The translations under genes and the position numbers were made by a program. Positions 38,370 to 46,560 of a DNA stretch of 64,000 nt are shown here, piece by piece. Source of the stretch: Bacillus methanolicus PB1 (GTDB taxonomy: Bacteria; Bacillota; Bacilli; Bacillales; Cytobacillaceae). The notes under the pieces are model-generated. The model was given only the letters and a program-made list of their open reading frames with translations. It did not search any database and had not been told where the DNA came from. Positions within the stretch are counted from its first letter, which is position 1. Each line of letters begins with the position of its first letter. Location: contig NZ_AFEU01000001.1 of assembly GCF_000262755.1 (NCBI RefSeq), forward strand, positions 620,001-684,000, written 5' to 3'.

Positions 38370-38499
38370 CTAAAATCCCCCCTTATTGTCCAACCCCTTC
38401 ATAATTAGTTTAGTTAAAAATTTGTTGATTAGAACTAAATATTAATTTCATGATATAAGGGCTGATTCATAAGCAAAAGGGATTTTTGAAAAGAACATA

Positions 38500-38805
38500 T
38501 TAAATAAAGAACGAATAAATTGTTAGAACGGCAATCGATCCAAGAACAACTGCAACAACATTTGCACCAAGGAATGCTGCAATACAGGCAGCTGCCGCAC
38601 CGACCACGCCGTACAACATGTCATCCTGAATAAATAAGATTCCAGGAAAAATAAGTGCTCCAAGAGCAGCATATGGAACATTTCTAAGAACCCCCTTTAG
38701 AAATGCCGGGAGCTCTTTTCCTTTAAATAAGACAAACGGAAGCATTCGCGGGATATAAGTGACAATTCCCATTCCGATGATCATCCAAATAATATCAGTT
38801 TTCAA
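38500..38805 (-). CDS. azlD: AzlD family branched-chain amino-acid exporter subunit
   Basis: 101 residues, three or four membrane helices, beginning MKTDIIWMIIGMGIVTYIPRMLPFVLF, typical of AzlD. It overlaps azlC by 11 bp. AzlCD pairs export branched-chain amino acids or their analogues. Confidence 0.88.
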   Translation of the reverse strand: MKTDIIWMIIGMGIVTYIPRMLPFVLFKGKELPAFLKGVLRNVPYAALGALIFPGILFIQDDMLYGVVGAAAACIAAFLGANVVAVVLGSIAVLTIYSFFI

Positions 38806-39526
38806 TCAAATTCCTCCTCAATTTGCCTCTCCATGTATAAATTGCCTCGATTATGACAGCCGATAAAAGTGTCGCCAAAACAATCGCCCATCCCGATGAA
38901 AGAAATTTTGTATATGCAAAGATACTATTAAAGATCGCAGCCAGGGCGGCTAAAAAGATAACTTTGACACTCTTTTTCATTGAGGGTACGAGAAGACCGA
39001 TAAACATCGCATAAAGAGCGACCGACATGCTCTCCTGCAAAGTTTGCGGAAGGCTCGCTCCAATAACATGGCCAATTCCGGAATTAATAACCCAGCTTGC
39101 ATAAGAGATTGAAAACAAACCGAATAAATAACCTGTCGTTACAATACCATCTTTTGTTGCCGCGACAGAAAATGTTTCATCTGTAATACCAAAAGAATAA
39201 ATCACTTTATTTAGAATATGATCGTCCTCACTTTTTTCATTCAACGAAGCCGCCATGAGAAAATGCCTAATATTCACAATAAAGGTTGTCAACACAATTT
39301 CAAATATTCCCGTTCCCATTGATATAAGACTTAGTGACATATATTGGGAGGCACCGGCATATACAAGCAGGCTCATCATGATCGTTTCGCCTGCTGTCAA
39401 ACCGCTGGTTTTAGCTAGAAGTCCAAAAGTCAAGGCAATCGGAAAGTATCCAATTGCAATGCTGATGCCCTCTTGAATCCCCTTCCTAAATTCAGATAAT
39501 TGCTTGCTAAAAATTAATTCAGCCAT
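38795..39526 (-). CDS. azlC: AzlC family branched-chain amino-acid exporter subunit
   Basis: 243 residues with a cytoplasmic start and five or six membrane helices. Family segments: GISIAIGYFPIALTFGLLAKTSGL, ASQYMSLSLI and NIRHFLMAASL. It forms the exporter with AzlD. The divergent XRE-cupin gene is the likely regulator. Confidence 0.9.
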   Translation of the reverse strand: MAELIFSKQLSEFRKGIQEGISIAIGYFPIALTFGLLAKTSGLTAGETIMMSLLVYAGASQYMSLSLISMGTGIFEIVLTTFIVNIRHFLMAASLNEKSEDDHILNKVIYSFGITDETFSVAATKDGIVTTGYLFGLFSISYASWVINSGIGHVIGASLPQTLQESMSVALYAMFIGLLVPSMKKSVKVIFLAALAAIFNSIFAYTKFLSSGWAIVLATLLSAVIIEAIYTWRGKLRRNLIEN

Positions 39527-39657
39527 TACCTCACCGCCTAAAAAATTGTAAACTATCCATAATGAAGATAAAATATTTAATAATTATAAATTATTTATAC
39601 TTTTTTAATTTATTATACATATGTGCGTTATAGTATACAACGTTTACGGAGGGAAAA

Positions 39658-40209
39658 ATGGAAAATATTCAAAAAATAATTGCGGAAAATTTAAAAATGA
39701 TACGTAAAACCCGAGGATTAAGCCTTGATAGTGCAGCAGAAGCCACCGGTGTGAGCAAAGCTATGCTTGGCCAGATTGAGCGTGGCGAATCAAGCCCTAC
39801 CGTTACAACCCTTTGGAAAATTGCCACGGGCCTTCAAGTTTCTTTTTCCTCTCTTATTCGGGAAGAACCATCAGAAATCGTTCTTGTTTCAATGAAAGAT
39901 GTTGATCCAGTTATTGAGAATAACGGTGAGTACCGGGTGTATTCAATTTTTCCTTTCGACCCGCGAAAAAAATTTGAGATTTATATAATCGAACTTGATC
40001 CCGGATGCCAGCATGTATCAGACCCGCATAATGAAGGAATTGAAGAAAATATTACCGTCATGTCCGGATGCCTTGAATTGAAAATTAACAGCGAGAAATA
40101 TCTCGTAAATGCGGGGAGCTCAATCCGTTTTACTGCCAACAGACAGCATACCTACACCAACCCGGGAACAGAAATGGTACGATTTCAGTTAGTTATGTAC
40201 TATCCGTAA
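39658..40209 (+). CDS. XRE-cupin transcriptional regulator
   Basis: 183 residues: XRE helix-turn-helix at about 8-62 (MIRKTRGLSLDSAAEATGVSKAMLGQIERGESSPTV) and a C-terminal cupin barrel (about 105-180) likely to bind a small ligand. Divergent from azlCD with 131 bp between, so it probably controls azlCD in response to an amino acid. In B. subtilis the azl operon uses an Lrp-type repressor (AzlB), so the regulator class differs here. RBS GGAGGG. Confidence 0.88.
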   Translation: MENIQKIIAENLKMIRKTRGLSLDSAAEATGVSKAMLGQIERGESSPTVTTLWKIATGLQVSFSSLIREEPSEIVLVSMKDVDPVIENNGEYRVYSIFPFDPRKKFEIYIIELDPGCQHVSDPHNEGIEENITVMSGCLELKINSEKYLVNAGSSIRFTANRQHTYTNPGTEMVRFQLVMYYP

Positions 40210-40362
40210 AAAGCGCAATCGCCAAATGATTTTTCATAAACAAGAAGGGTATATACCCCATTAGAAAGCAAAAAAGGGGCTGACTCATAAGCAAAGGGTC
40301 AGACGCACTAGCCTTGCAAAGGTTACAAATTCAGGAAAATAAAAAAAGGTTTACTAAAAAGA

Positions 40363-40429
40363 AAAAAACTCCTATTGTAGAATTGTTAGCTTGTTGTCCC
40401 ATCAACAAGTTTTCTACAAAGGAGTTTTT
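40363..40429 (+). promoter_or_regulatory. Leader hairpin sequestering the transposase RBS, copy A
   Basis: Three nested stems: AAAAACTCC with GGAGTTTTT, GTAGAA with TTCTAC, and CTTGTTG with CAACAAG. The GGAG of the ribosome binding site (40421-40424) is in the outer stem, so transcripts entering from outside the element would be poorly translated. Such protection is known in other insertion sequences. Confidence 0.65.
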
Positions 40430-40432
40430 ATC

Positions 40433-41647
40433 ATGAGCAATGTAAATATAGCTCAACCATCTGTTGTTCGTCAATGTTTTTCCCTTTTATCTACGGAAAA
40501 GCTTTCCTGTCCTCTTTTAAACTATGATCAAAAAAAATTAAGAGCTGATGCCCTTGTAAAAATTTTTGTTGCTGCTCAGCTGGGTAATTGGAGCTCATAT
40601 ACTGATATAGAGGAGAAATTACGGGCTGATAAAGACCTCATGAAAAGCCTAAATTTAGAAAGCATAAGTGGTTCACAACTAAGCCGTAGGATAAATGAAT
40701 TACCAACTGAATGGGTACAAGATCTTTTTTTTCGAGTGGTCAAAGATATTGAAATTCAAACTAGAAATTTATCTGGTCTACCAAAGGGAATTGGGAGATT
40801 AGCCATAATTGACTCTTCTTCCTTTAAGCTGCCTGAACAGTTAGCTAACTGGGCTTATGTATCAAAAAATTCTACTCAGGTAAAAATGCACACCCGTTTA
40901 GTGGTAGCTTCTCCAGACATTGCTTTTCCAGACCAAATTATTCCATCAACTGGAAATGTCAGTGATTTTGAAGGTTCCGACTTCCTTGTGGTTGAATCTG
41001 ATTCAACTTACGTCATGGATCGTGGATATGCTTCTCATAAAAAAATCAATAACTGGGCGGAACGTGGTATTTCTTTCATTGTAAGAATTAAAGAGCAGCA
41101 CAAGGTAATCTATCTCGATAGAAAAATTTTAAACCATCCGTTGATTCGTATGGATGCGACAGTAAAGATTGGTGTAACCTCGAACGAGAAATTGCACCCG
41201 GTACGTCTCGTCGAATTTTTTGATGAAGAAGGACATCTATACCGAATTATTACCACACGCTTTGACTTACCGCCTGAACAAATAATGGAAATCTACCGTC
41301 ATCGGTGGGCGATTGAGATCTTCTTTAGATGGATTAAACAACATCTTCGTTCAACCAAAATTTGGAGTACAAAACCCCAAGGAATCTGGAATCAGATGTT
41401 TCTTTCGCTGATTGCCTATGGGCTAGTACTACAAATAAAACTAAAGACACAAACGAAAAAAACAATATGGGGAGTACTGCGGTTAATCCGAACCTATTTA
41501 CATTTATCTTGGCAGGAATTTGAAAAAGAACTGAATCGAAGGTGTACAAGGACATCAAAAGGGCGACAAAAAGTACCTAAAAAAAAGGAAGAAGACTTAG
41601 TTTTTGCAGAAAAAGTAGCAATGATAAAGCCAAAAAAGGAAAAATAA
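40433..41647 (+). CDS. IS4-family transposase, copy A
   Basis: 404-residue DDE transposase. Asp in IIDSSSFKL, Asp in YVMDRGYAS, and the IS4 signature YRHRWAIEIFFRWIKQHL (Y-R-E-K) with the catalytic Glu. The ATG follows GGAG by nine bases; the frame also opens 14 codons earlier inside the leader hairpin and is rejected. Basic C-terminal tail (KKEKPKKEK type). Confidence 0.93.
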   Translation: MSNVNIAQPSVVRQCFSLLSTEKLSCPLLNYDQKKLRADALVKIFVAAQLGNWSSYTDIEEKLRADKDLMKSLNLESISGSQLSRRINELPTEWVQDLFFRVVKDIEIQTRNLSGLPKGIGRLAIIDSSSFKLPEQLANWAYVSKNSTQVKMHTRLVVASPDIAFPDQIIPSTGNVSDFEGSDFLVVESDSTYVMDRGYASHKKINNWAERGISFIVRIKEQHKVIYLDRKILNHPLIRMDATVKIGVTSNEKLHPVRLVEFFDEEGHLYRIITTRFDLPPEQIMEIYRHRWAIEIFFRWIKQHLRSTKIWSTKPQGIWNQMFLSLIAYGLVLQIKLKTQTKKTIWGVLRLIRTYLHLSWQEFEKELNRRCTRTSKGRQKVPKKKEEDLVFAEKVAMIKPKKEK

Positions 41648-41698
41648 TAAACGAAGTATAAATTACAATTAATATACATAAATTCAAATAAATGGGAC

Positions 41699-41733
41699 AA
41701 AAAAGGCTAACTTAAATGGAGTTAGCCTTTTTT
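41699..41733 (+). terminator. Terminator inside IS4 copy A
   Basis: Perfect stem AAAAAAGGCTAACT / AGTTAGCCTTTTTT, 52 bases after the transposase stop. Confidence 0.85.
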
Positions 41734-41913
41734 GCATCTAGATTAAAAAAGATTATGTTAAATAAAGTAAAATATTGAATTTATTTACTTTTATGCAAGG
41801 CTAGTGGGTCAGACGCCTCCAATACAATATATAGATAATGACTAATAAAGCCTTTCTATAAATTGTTATTGTTGGAGGAAGTCAGACCCTTAAGAGTCAG
41901 CCCCTTTTTTTAT

Positions 41914-42714
41914 TTAAATTAATACAGCTCTGTCGCTCGACATCTTTTCACCGCGGATCCGCTGGAACTCTTGCAAAAGCTTTTCAACGGTCAAAGATTG
42001 TTTTTCTTCAGAATTCGCTTCGAAAATAATCTGGCCTTTATCCATCATAATCAAACGATTTCCGAGCTCAAGGGCCTGCTGCATATTATGCGTCACCATA
42101 ATCGTTGTCAAATTGTATTCTTTGACAATCTGTTTTGTCAGTTCCGTAATAAGTTCAGCTCTCGCTGGGTCAAGAGCTGCCGTATGTTCATCAAGGAGGA
42201 GAATTTTAGGTTCGGTAAAGGTTGCCATTAACAATGACAGCGCCTGCCTTTCCCCGCCTGATAACAGGCCTGCTTTTGCCTGAAGCCTGTTTTCCAAACC
42301 GAGATGAAGGCTTTCAAGTTTTTCTTTAAAAAATTCCCTCCGTTTTTTTGAAACGCCTCTTCCAAGTCCTCGTGTGGCTGTTCTTGCATATGCGATGGCA
42401 AGATTTTCTTCAATTGTCATCGATGGTGCAGTACCTGCCATTGGATCCTGGAAAACGCGGCCGATCCATTTGGCACGTTTGTGCTCTTTTTCAAAGGTAA
42501 TGTCTTTCCCATCAATCCATACTTCCCCTAAATCAGGAACAAGCTTGCCAGAAATTACATTCATTAAAGTAGATTTGCCGGCCCCGTTGCTTCCGATTAC
42601 CGTTACAAAATCCCCGGGTGATAAATTCAAATTAACCATATTAAGGGCAATTTTTTCGTCTGGTGTTCCTTCGTTAAAAACTTTATAAATCTGTTTTAAT
42701 TGCAGCAAGATCAT
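41914..42714 (-). CDS. ABC importer ATPase
   Basis: About 266 residues. Walker A GSNGAGKST, signature LLSGGERQAL, Walker B ILLLDEHTAALDP, switch His in VTHN. Third gene of the importer operon; it overlaps the permease gene by about 32 bp. Start choices are GTG 42720, ATG 42714 and TTG 42708; GGTGATGATC best serves the TTG, so the N-terminus is uncertain by two to four residues. Proteins of this type work with ABC_sub_bind-family lipoproteins. Confidence 0.88.
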   Translation of the reverse strand: MILLQLKQIYKVFNEGTPDEKIALNMVNLNLSPGDFVTVIGSNGAGKSTLMNVISGKLVPDLGEVWIDGKDITFEKEHKRAKWIGRVFQDPMAGTAPSMTIEENLAIAYARTATRGLGRGVSKKRREFFKEKLESLHLGLENRLQAKAGLLSGGERQALSLLMATFTEPKILLLDEHTAALDPARAELITELTKQIVKEYNLTTIMVTHNMQQALELGNRLIMMDKGQIIFEANSEEKQSLTVEKLLQEFQRIRGEKMSSDRAVLI

Positions 42715-43693
42715 CACCACGCTTTTTTGTCACATATGCTTCTTTTTGCTTTGCTTCAAGCAGCCTTCTTTTCTTACGCTGTTTTTCTTTTTGTTGTTCC
42801 AATATTTTCGGAACAATTAATGCTGTTATCACGATTAAAGCGGTAATTAATTTCATATCTCCTGTTTCGAGAAATTTCACTCTTAATGCAAGGGTGACAA
42901 TAATCCGATAGAGGATTGCACCTCCAATAACAGCCAGCGTGGCTCTTACTACATTTTTAGCACCGAACACCGCTTCACCGATAATGACAGAAGCAAGACC
43001 AATCACGATCATGCCGATCCCCATGCCAACATCGCTAAATCCGTTGTACTGAGCAATCAACGCACCGGAAAATGCAACTAGCGCATTGGATAAGCCGAGC
43101 CCGAGCACTTTTAAAAAGTCGGTATTTGCTGCAAGGCTGCGGATCATTGTTTCATTGTCCCCTGTAGCTCTAAGGGCAAGTCCAAGATCTGTTTTTAAGA
43201 ACAGATCAATTAAAAATTTTACGATGAAAGCTAAGATAAGCATGACGATTAGAATGCCCCACGTTTTAGGAACGAAACCGATTCCGTTCAACGCATCGTC
43301 AATGCCAAGGCTCTTCCAGAAATCTGTAATAATTGTCATGACCGTATCTTCCGCAAGAAGCGGAACGTTAGATTTCCCCATTATTCGAAGATTGATCGAA
43401 TATAGGGCAATCATCATTAAAATACCTGAGAGCAAGGCGTTAATTTTCCCTTTTGTATGGAGAAGCCCTGTCACGCAGCCGGCAAGAAAGCCAACCAGCA
43501 ATGCAGCAGCCGTTGAGATAAAAGGATTGACGCCGTCGACAATTAATACCGCCGCTACGGATGCTCCGGTGACAAAGCTTCCGTCAACCGTTAAATCCGG
43601 AAAATCCAATATTCTAAATGAGAGGTAAACCCCTAAAGCCATCAGTGCGTACATGGCACCTGCTTCTATAGAGCCAAAAATTGCGGTAGCCAT
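42683..43693 (-). CDS. ABC importer permease (branched-chain-type fold)
   Basis: 336 residues with eight to ten membrane helices, LivH/BPD_transp_2-type, with the segment ALGVYLSFRILDFPDLTVDGSFVTGASVAA near the start. The long basic C-terminal tail (QQKEKQRKKRRLLEAKQKEAYVTKKRG) is unusual in length and mostly lysine/arginine. It pairs with the flanking ATPase and lipoprotein genes. Confidence 0.9.
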   Translation of the reverse strand: MATAIFGSIEAGAMYALMALGVYLSFRILDFPDLTVDGSFVTGASVAAVLIVDGVNPFISTAAALLVGFLAGCVTGLLHTKGKINALLSGILMMIALYSINLRIMGKSNVPLLAEDTVMTIITDFWKSLGIDDALNGIGFVPKTWGILIVMLILAFIVKFLIDLFLKTDLGLALRATGDNETMIRSLAANTDFLKVLGLGLSNALVAFSGALIAQYNGFSDVGMGIGMIVIGLASVIIGEAVFGAKNVVRATLAVIGGAILYRIIVTLALRVKFLETGDMKLITALIVITALIVPKILEQQKEKQRKKRRLLEAKQKEAYVTKKRGDDLAAIKTDL

Positions 43694-43729
43694 ATTATTC
43701 TTCCTTTCTAAGACTGCGTTTTCTACAGT

Positions 43730-44731
43730 CTATTCTGTAAACTCAGCGATGTTTTTCCATTCTTCTTTTATTTCAATGTTCATCTCTTTTGCTGCTTTTT
43801 TATTGATTAATAGTTTTAGCTTTTGCGGATATTGGGCAGGCAGCTCGCTCGGTTTCTTCTCTCCATTCAATATTTTGGCCGCCATCTCGCCAGCTTCATA
43901 GCCGATATCAAAATAATCAAATCCGTAAGCGGCAAAACCGCCCCGTTTCACTGAATCAAGCTCACCTACAAATAGTGGTATATCATTGTCATTAGCCACT
44001 TTAATGACGGATTCTAATGCTGAAACAACCGTATTGTCGGTAATAATATAAATGGCATCTGCTTTTCCTACGAGTGATTCAGCTGCTTGCTTAACCTCAG
44101 AGGAAGTGGAAACGGTAGCTTCAACGAGTTTAAATTTTGTTTTCTTTAATGCGTTTTTTACAATTTTAATTTGTGATACGGAGTTCTGTTCACCGGCATT
44201 ATAGATAACACCGACATTCTTTCCTTTGAAATTTTCAGTGATGAATTTGACCGTATTCGGAATGGCATCAGGATGTGTATCAGTGGTCCCTGTAATATTT
44301 TCCCCCGGTTCATCCATTGATTTAACAAGACCTGCTCCGACCGGATCTGTAACTGAAGTAAATACAATAGGAATTTCTTTCGTTGCATTTAATGCTCCTT
44401 GCGCACTCTGAGTAGAATTCGCAAAAATTAAATCAACGCCGTCACTGACAAAATTATTTGCAATCGTCTGGTTATTGTTTTGGTCTCCTTGGGCAATTTG
44501 AACATCGTATTCGACCTTTAGCCCTTTATCTTCCAATGCTTTCTTAAAACCTTCATATGCGGCATCAAGAGAAGGATGTTCGACAATTTGGGTTACCCCG
44601 ACCTTGAATACTTTATCCTTTTTCCCTGTTTCTTTTGCATCTTCATTTGTCTTTTCGTTTGTTCCACAAGCGCTTAAAATTAAACTGCTAAACAGTGCAG
44701 CTGCAGCAATTGCTTTTAAACCTCTTTTCAT
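43730..44731 (-). CDS. ABC importer substrate-binding lipoprotein
   Basis: 333 residues. Lipoprotein signal with lipobox LSAC, lipidated Cys22. The two-lobed binding domain belongs to the ABC_sub_bind (PF04392-like) group: FKVGVTQIVEHPSLDAAYEGFKKAL, ANSTQSAQGA, VFTSVTDPVGAGLV. Related firmicute systems take up tryptophan or tyrosine, but no T-box or other amino-acid-specific leader was found upstream, so the substrate stays open. First gene of the operon. Confidence 0.9.
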   Translation of the reverse strand: MKRGLKAIAAAALFSSLILSACGTNEKTNEDAKETGKKDKVFKVGVTQIVEHPSLDAAYEGFKKALEDKGLKVEYDVQIAQGDQNNNQTIANNFVSDGVDLIFANSTQSAQGALNATKEIPIVFTSVTDPVGAGLVKSMDEPGENITGTTDTHPDAIPNTVKFITENFKGKNVGVIYNAGEQNSVSQIKIVKNALKKTKFKLVEATVSTSSEVKQAAESLVGKADAIYIITDNTVVSALESVIKVANDNDIPLFVGELDSVKRGGFAAYGFDYFDIGYEAGEMAAKILNGEKKPSELPAQYPQKLKLLINKKAAKEMNIEIKEEWKNIAEFTE

Positions 44732-45083
44732 TTATATCCCCCTCATAAAATGATAATGGTCTTTATGTTTAATTTTATCGCTTTTACGCTTTTAAGCTCT
44801 GTCACTTTTAAGCTTTTATTCACTAAATTATATAGGTAAAACATTCTGCTTTACAACCCTTTTTATATAATTTTTAGAATTTTATTGAAAATGAATCGAA
44901 AATTTGCTGTTTTTTTGTCAAAAAGAAGAGGCTGTCTCATAAGGGTCTGACCCCATGTGCATTTATCAATATATAGCACATTTATCTAACATTATGTCCT
45001 ATATATTGTGATATGGGGTCTGACCCCACTAGCCTTGCAAAGGTTACAAATTCAGGAAAATAAAAAAAGGTTTACTAAAAAGA

Positions 45084-45150
45084 AAAAAACTCCTATTGTA
45101 GAATTGTTAGCTTGTTGTCCCATCAACAAGTTTTCTACAAAGGAGTTTTT
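45084..45150 (+). promoter_or_regulatory. Leader hairpin sequestering the transposase RBS, copy B
   Basis: Same nested stems as in copy A; the GGAG of the transposase RBS pairs with CTCC near the 5' end of the structure. Confidence 0.65.
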
Positions 45151-45153
45151 ATC

Positions 45154-46368
45154 ATGAGCAATGTAAATATAGCTCAACCATCTGTTGTTCGTCAATGTTT
45201 TTCCCTTTTATCTACGGAAAAGCTTTCCTGTCCTCTTTTAAACTATGATCAAAAAAAATTAAGAGCTGATGCCCTTGTAAAAATTTTTGTTGCTGCTCAG
45301 CTGGGTAATTGGAGCTCATATACTGATATAGAGGAGAAATTACGGGCTGATAAAGACCTCATGAAAAGCCTAAATTTAGAAAGCATAAGTGGTTCACAAC
45401 TAAGCCGTAGGATAAATGAATTACCAACTGAATGGGTACAAGATCTTTTTTTTCGAGTGGTCAAAGATATTGAAATTCAAACTAGAAATTTATCTGGTCT
45501 ACCAAAGGGAATTGGGAGATTAGCCATAATTGACTCTTCTTCCTTTAAGCTGCCTGAACAGTTAGCTAACTGGGCTTATGTATCAAAAAATTCTACTCAG
45601 GTAAAAATGCACACCCGTTTAGTGGTAGCTTCTCCAGACATTGCTTTTCCAGACCAAATTATTCCATCAACTGGAAATGTCAGTGATTTTGAAGGTTCCG
45701 ACTTCCTTGTGGTTGAATCTGATTCAACTTACGTCATGGATCGTGGATATGCTTCTCATAAAAAAATCAATAACTGGGCGGAACGTGGTATTTCTTTCAT
45801 TGTAAGAATTAAAGAGCAGCACAAGGTAATCTATCTCGATAGAAAAATTTTAAACCATCCGTTGATTCGTATGGATGCGACAGTAAAGATTGGTGTAACC
45901 TCGAACGAGAAATTGCACCCGGTACGTCTCGTCGAATTTTTTGATGAAGAAGGACATCTATACCGAATTATTACCACACGCTTTGACTTACCGCCTGAAC
46001 AAATAATGGAAATCTACCGTCATCGGTGGGCGATTGAGATCTTCTTTAGATGGATTAAACAACATCTTCGTTCAACCAAAATTTGGAGTACAAAACCCCA
46101 AGGAATCTGGAATCAGATGTTTCTTTCGCTGATTGCCTATGGGCTAGTACTACAAATAAAACTAAAGACACAAACGAAAAAAACAATATGGGGAGTACTG
46201 CGGTTAATCCGAACCTATTTACATTTATCTTGGCAGGAATTTGAAAAAGAACTGAATCGAAGGTGTACAAGGACATCAAAAGGGCGACAAAAAGTACCTA
46301 AAAAAAAGGAAGAAGACTTAGTTTTTGCAGAAAAAGTAGCAATGATAAAGCCAAAAAAGGAAAAATAA
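45154..46368 (+). CDS. IS4-family transposase, copy B
   Basis: 404 residues, protein identical to copy A, with intact DDE residues, so both copies should be functional. Same RBS and leader context. Confidence 0.93.
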   Translation: MSNVNIAQPSVVRQCFSLLSTEKLSCPLLNYDQKKLRADALVKIFVAAQLGNWSSYTDIEEKLRADKDLMKSLNLESISGSQLSRRINELPTEWVQDLFFRVVKDIEIQTRNLSGLPKGIGRLAIIDSSSFKLPEQLANWAYVSKNSTQVKMHTRLVVASPDIAFPDQIIPSTGNVSDFEGSDFLVVESDSTYVMDRGYASHKKINNWAERGISFIVRIKEQHKVIYLDRKILNHPLIRMDATVKIGVTSNEKLHPVRLVEFFDEEGHLYRIITTRFDLPPEQIMEIYRHRWAIEIFFRWIKQHLRSTKIWSTKPQGIWNQMFLSLIAYGLVLQIKLKTQTKKTIWGVLRLIRTYLHLSWQEFEKELNRRCTRTSKGRQKVPKKKEEDLVFAEKVAMIKPKKEK

Positions 46369-46419
46369 TAAACGAAGTATAAATTACAATTAATATACAT
46401 AAATTCAAATAAATGGGAC

Positions 46420-46454
46420 AAAAAAGGCTAACTTAAATGGAGTTAGCCTTTTTT
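46420..46454 (+). terminator. Terminator inside IS4 copy B
   Basis: Same perfect stem as in copy A, downstream of the transposase stop. Confidence 0.85.
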
Positions 46455-46560
46455 GCATCTAGATTAAAAAAGATTATGTTAAATAAAGTAAAATATTGAA
46501 TTTATTTACTTTTATGCAAGGCTAGTGGTCTGACCCTTAGGCTTTTGAGACAGCCTCAAA

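Larger units (their letters stand above)
40306..41806 (+). mobile_element. IS4-family insertion sequence, copy A
   Basis: 1501 bp with 13-bp perfect terminal inverted repeats CACTAGCCTTGCA / TGCAAGGCTAGTG. The 9-bp target duplication GGTCAGACG lies on both sides (up to 11 bp, GGGTCAGACGC, if the termini are drawn one base shorter). One transposase gene, a leader hairpin before it and a terminator after it. Identical in encoded protein and apparently in DNA to copy B, so both moved recently. Confidence 0.93.
40270..41911. repeat. Nested palindromic repeat R4, split by IS4 copy A
   Basis: Outer arms AAAAAAGGGGCTGACTC (from 40270) and GAGTCAGCCCCTTTTTTT (41894-41911). The inner core GGGTCAGACGC is where the IS element entered; the rest after the IS holds CTCCAATACAA and the mirrored GGAGGAAGTCAGACCC. 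The IS (40306-41806) and its target duplication account for the interruption. The right arm ends three bases before the ABC ATPase stop codon, and on the minus strand it is a strong terminator. Confidence 0.85.
45027..46527 (+). mobile_element. IS4-family insertion sequence, copy B
   Basis: 1501 bp, same termini CACTAGCCTTGCA / TGCAAGGCTAGTG and same orientation as copy A, 4721 bp downstream. Target duplication GTCTGACCC (9 bp) on both sides. Inserted in the right inner palindrome of repeat R3. Confidence 0.93.
44928..46557. repeat. Nested palindromic repeat R3, split by IS4 copy B
   Basis: Outer arms GAGGCTGTCTCA (44928-44939) and TGAGACAGCCTC (46546-46557). Left inner core GGGTCTGACCCC and AT spacer match R1/R2; the right inner core was hit by the IS element (45027-46527). 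Without the IS and its duplication the element would be about 120 bp. The right arm ends three bases before the enoyl-CoA hydratase stop codon. Confidence 0.88.

Noticed and set aside
44732-44927. T-box or other amino-acid leader upstream of the ABC importer
   Set aside because: No T-box sequence, no specifier stem and no terminator/antiterminator pair could be found.
40306-46527. Composite transposon made of two IS4 copies around the ABC importer
   Set aside because: Each IS copy has its own matching target duplication (GGTCAGACG and GTCTGACCC) and the outer flanks differ, so they are independent insertions.
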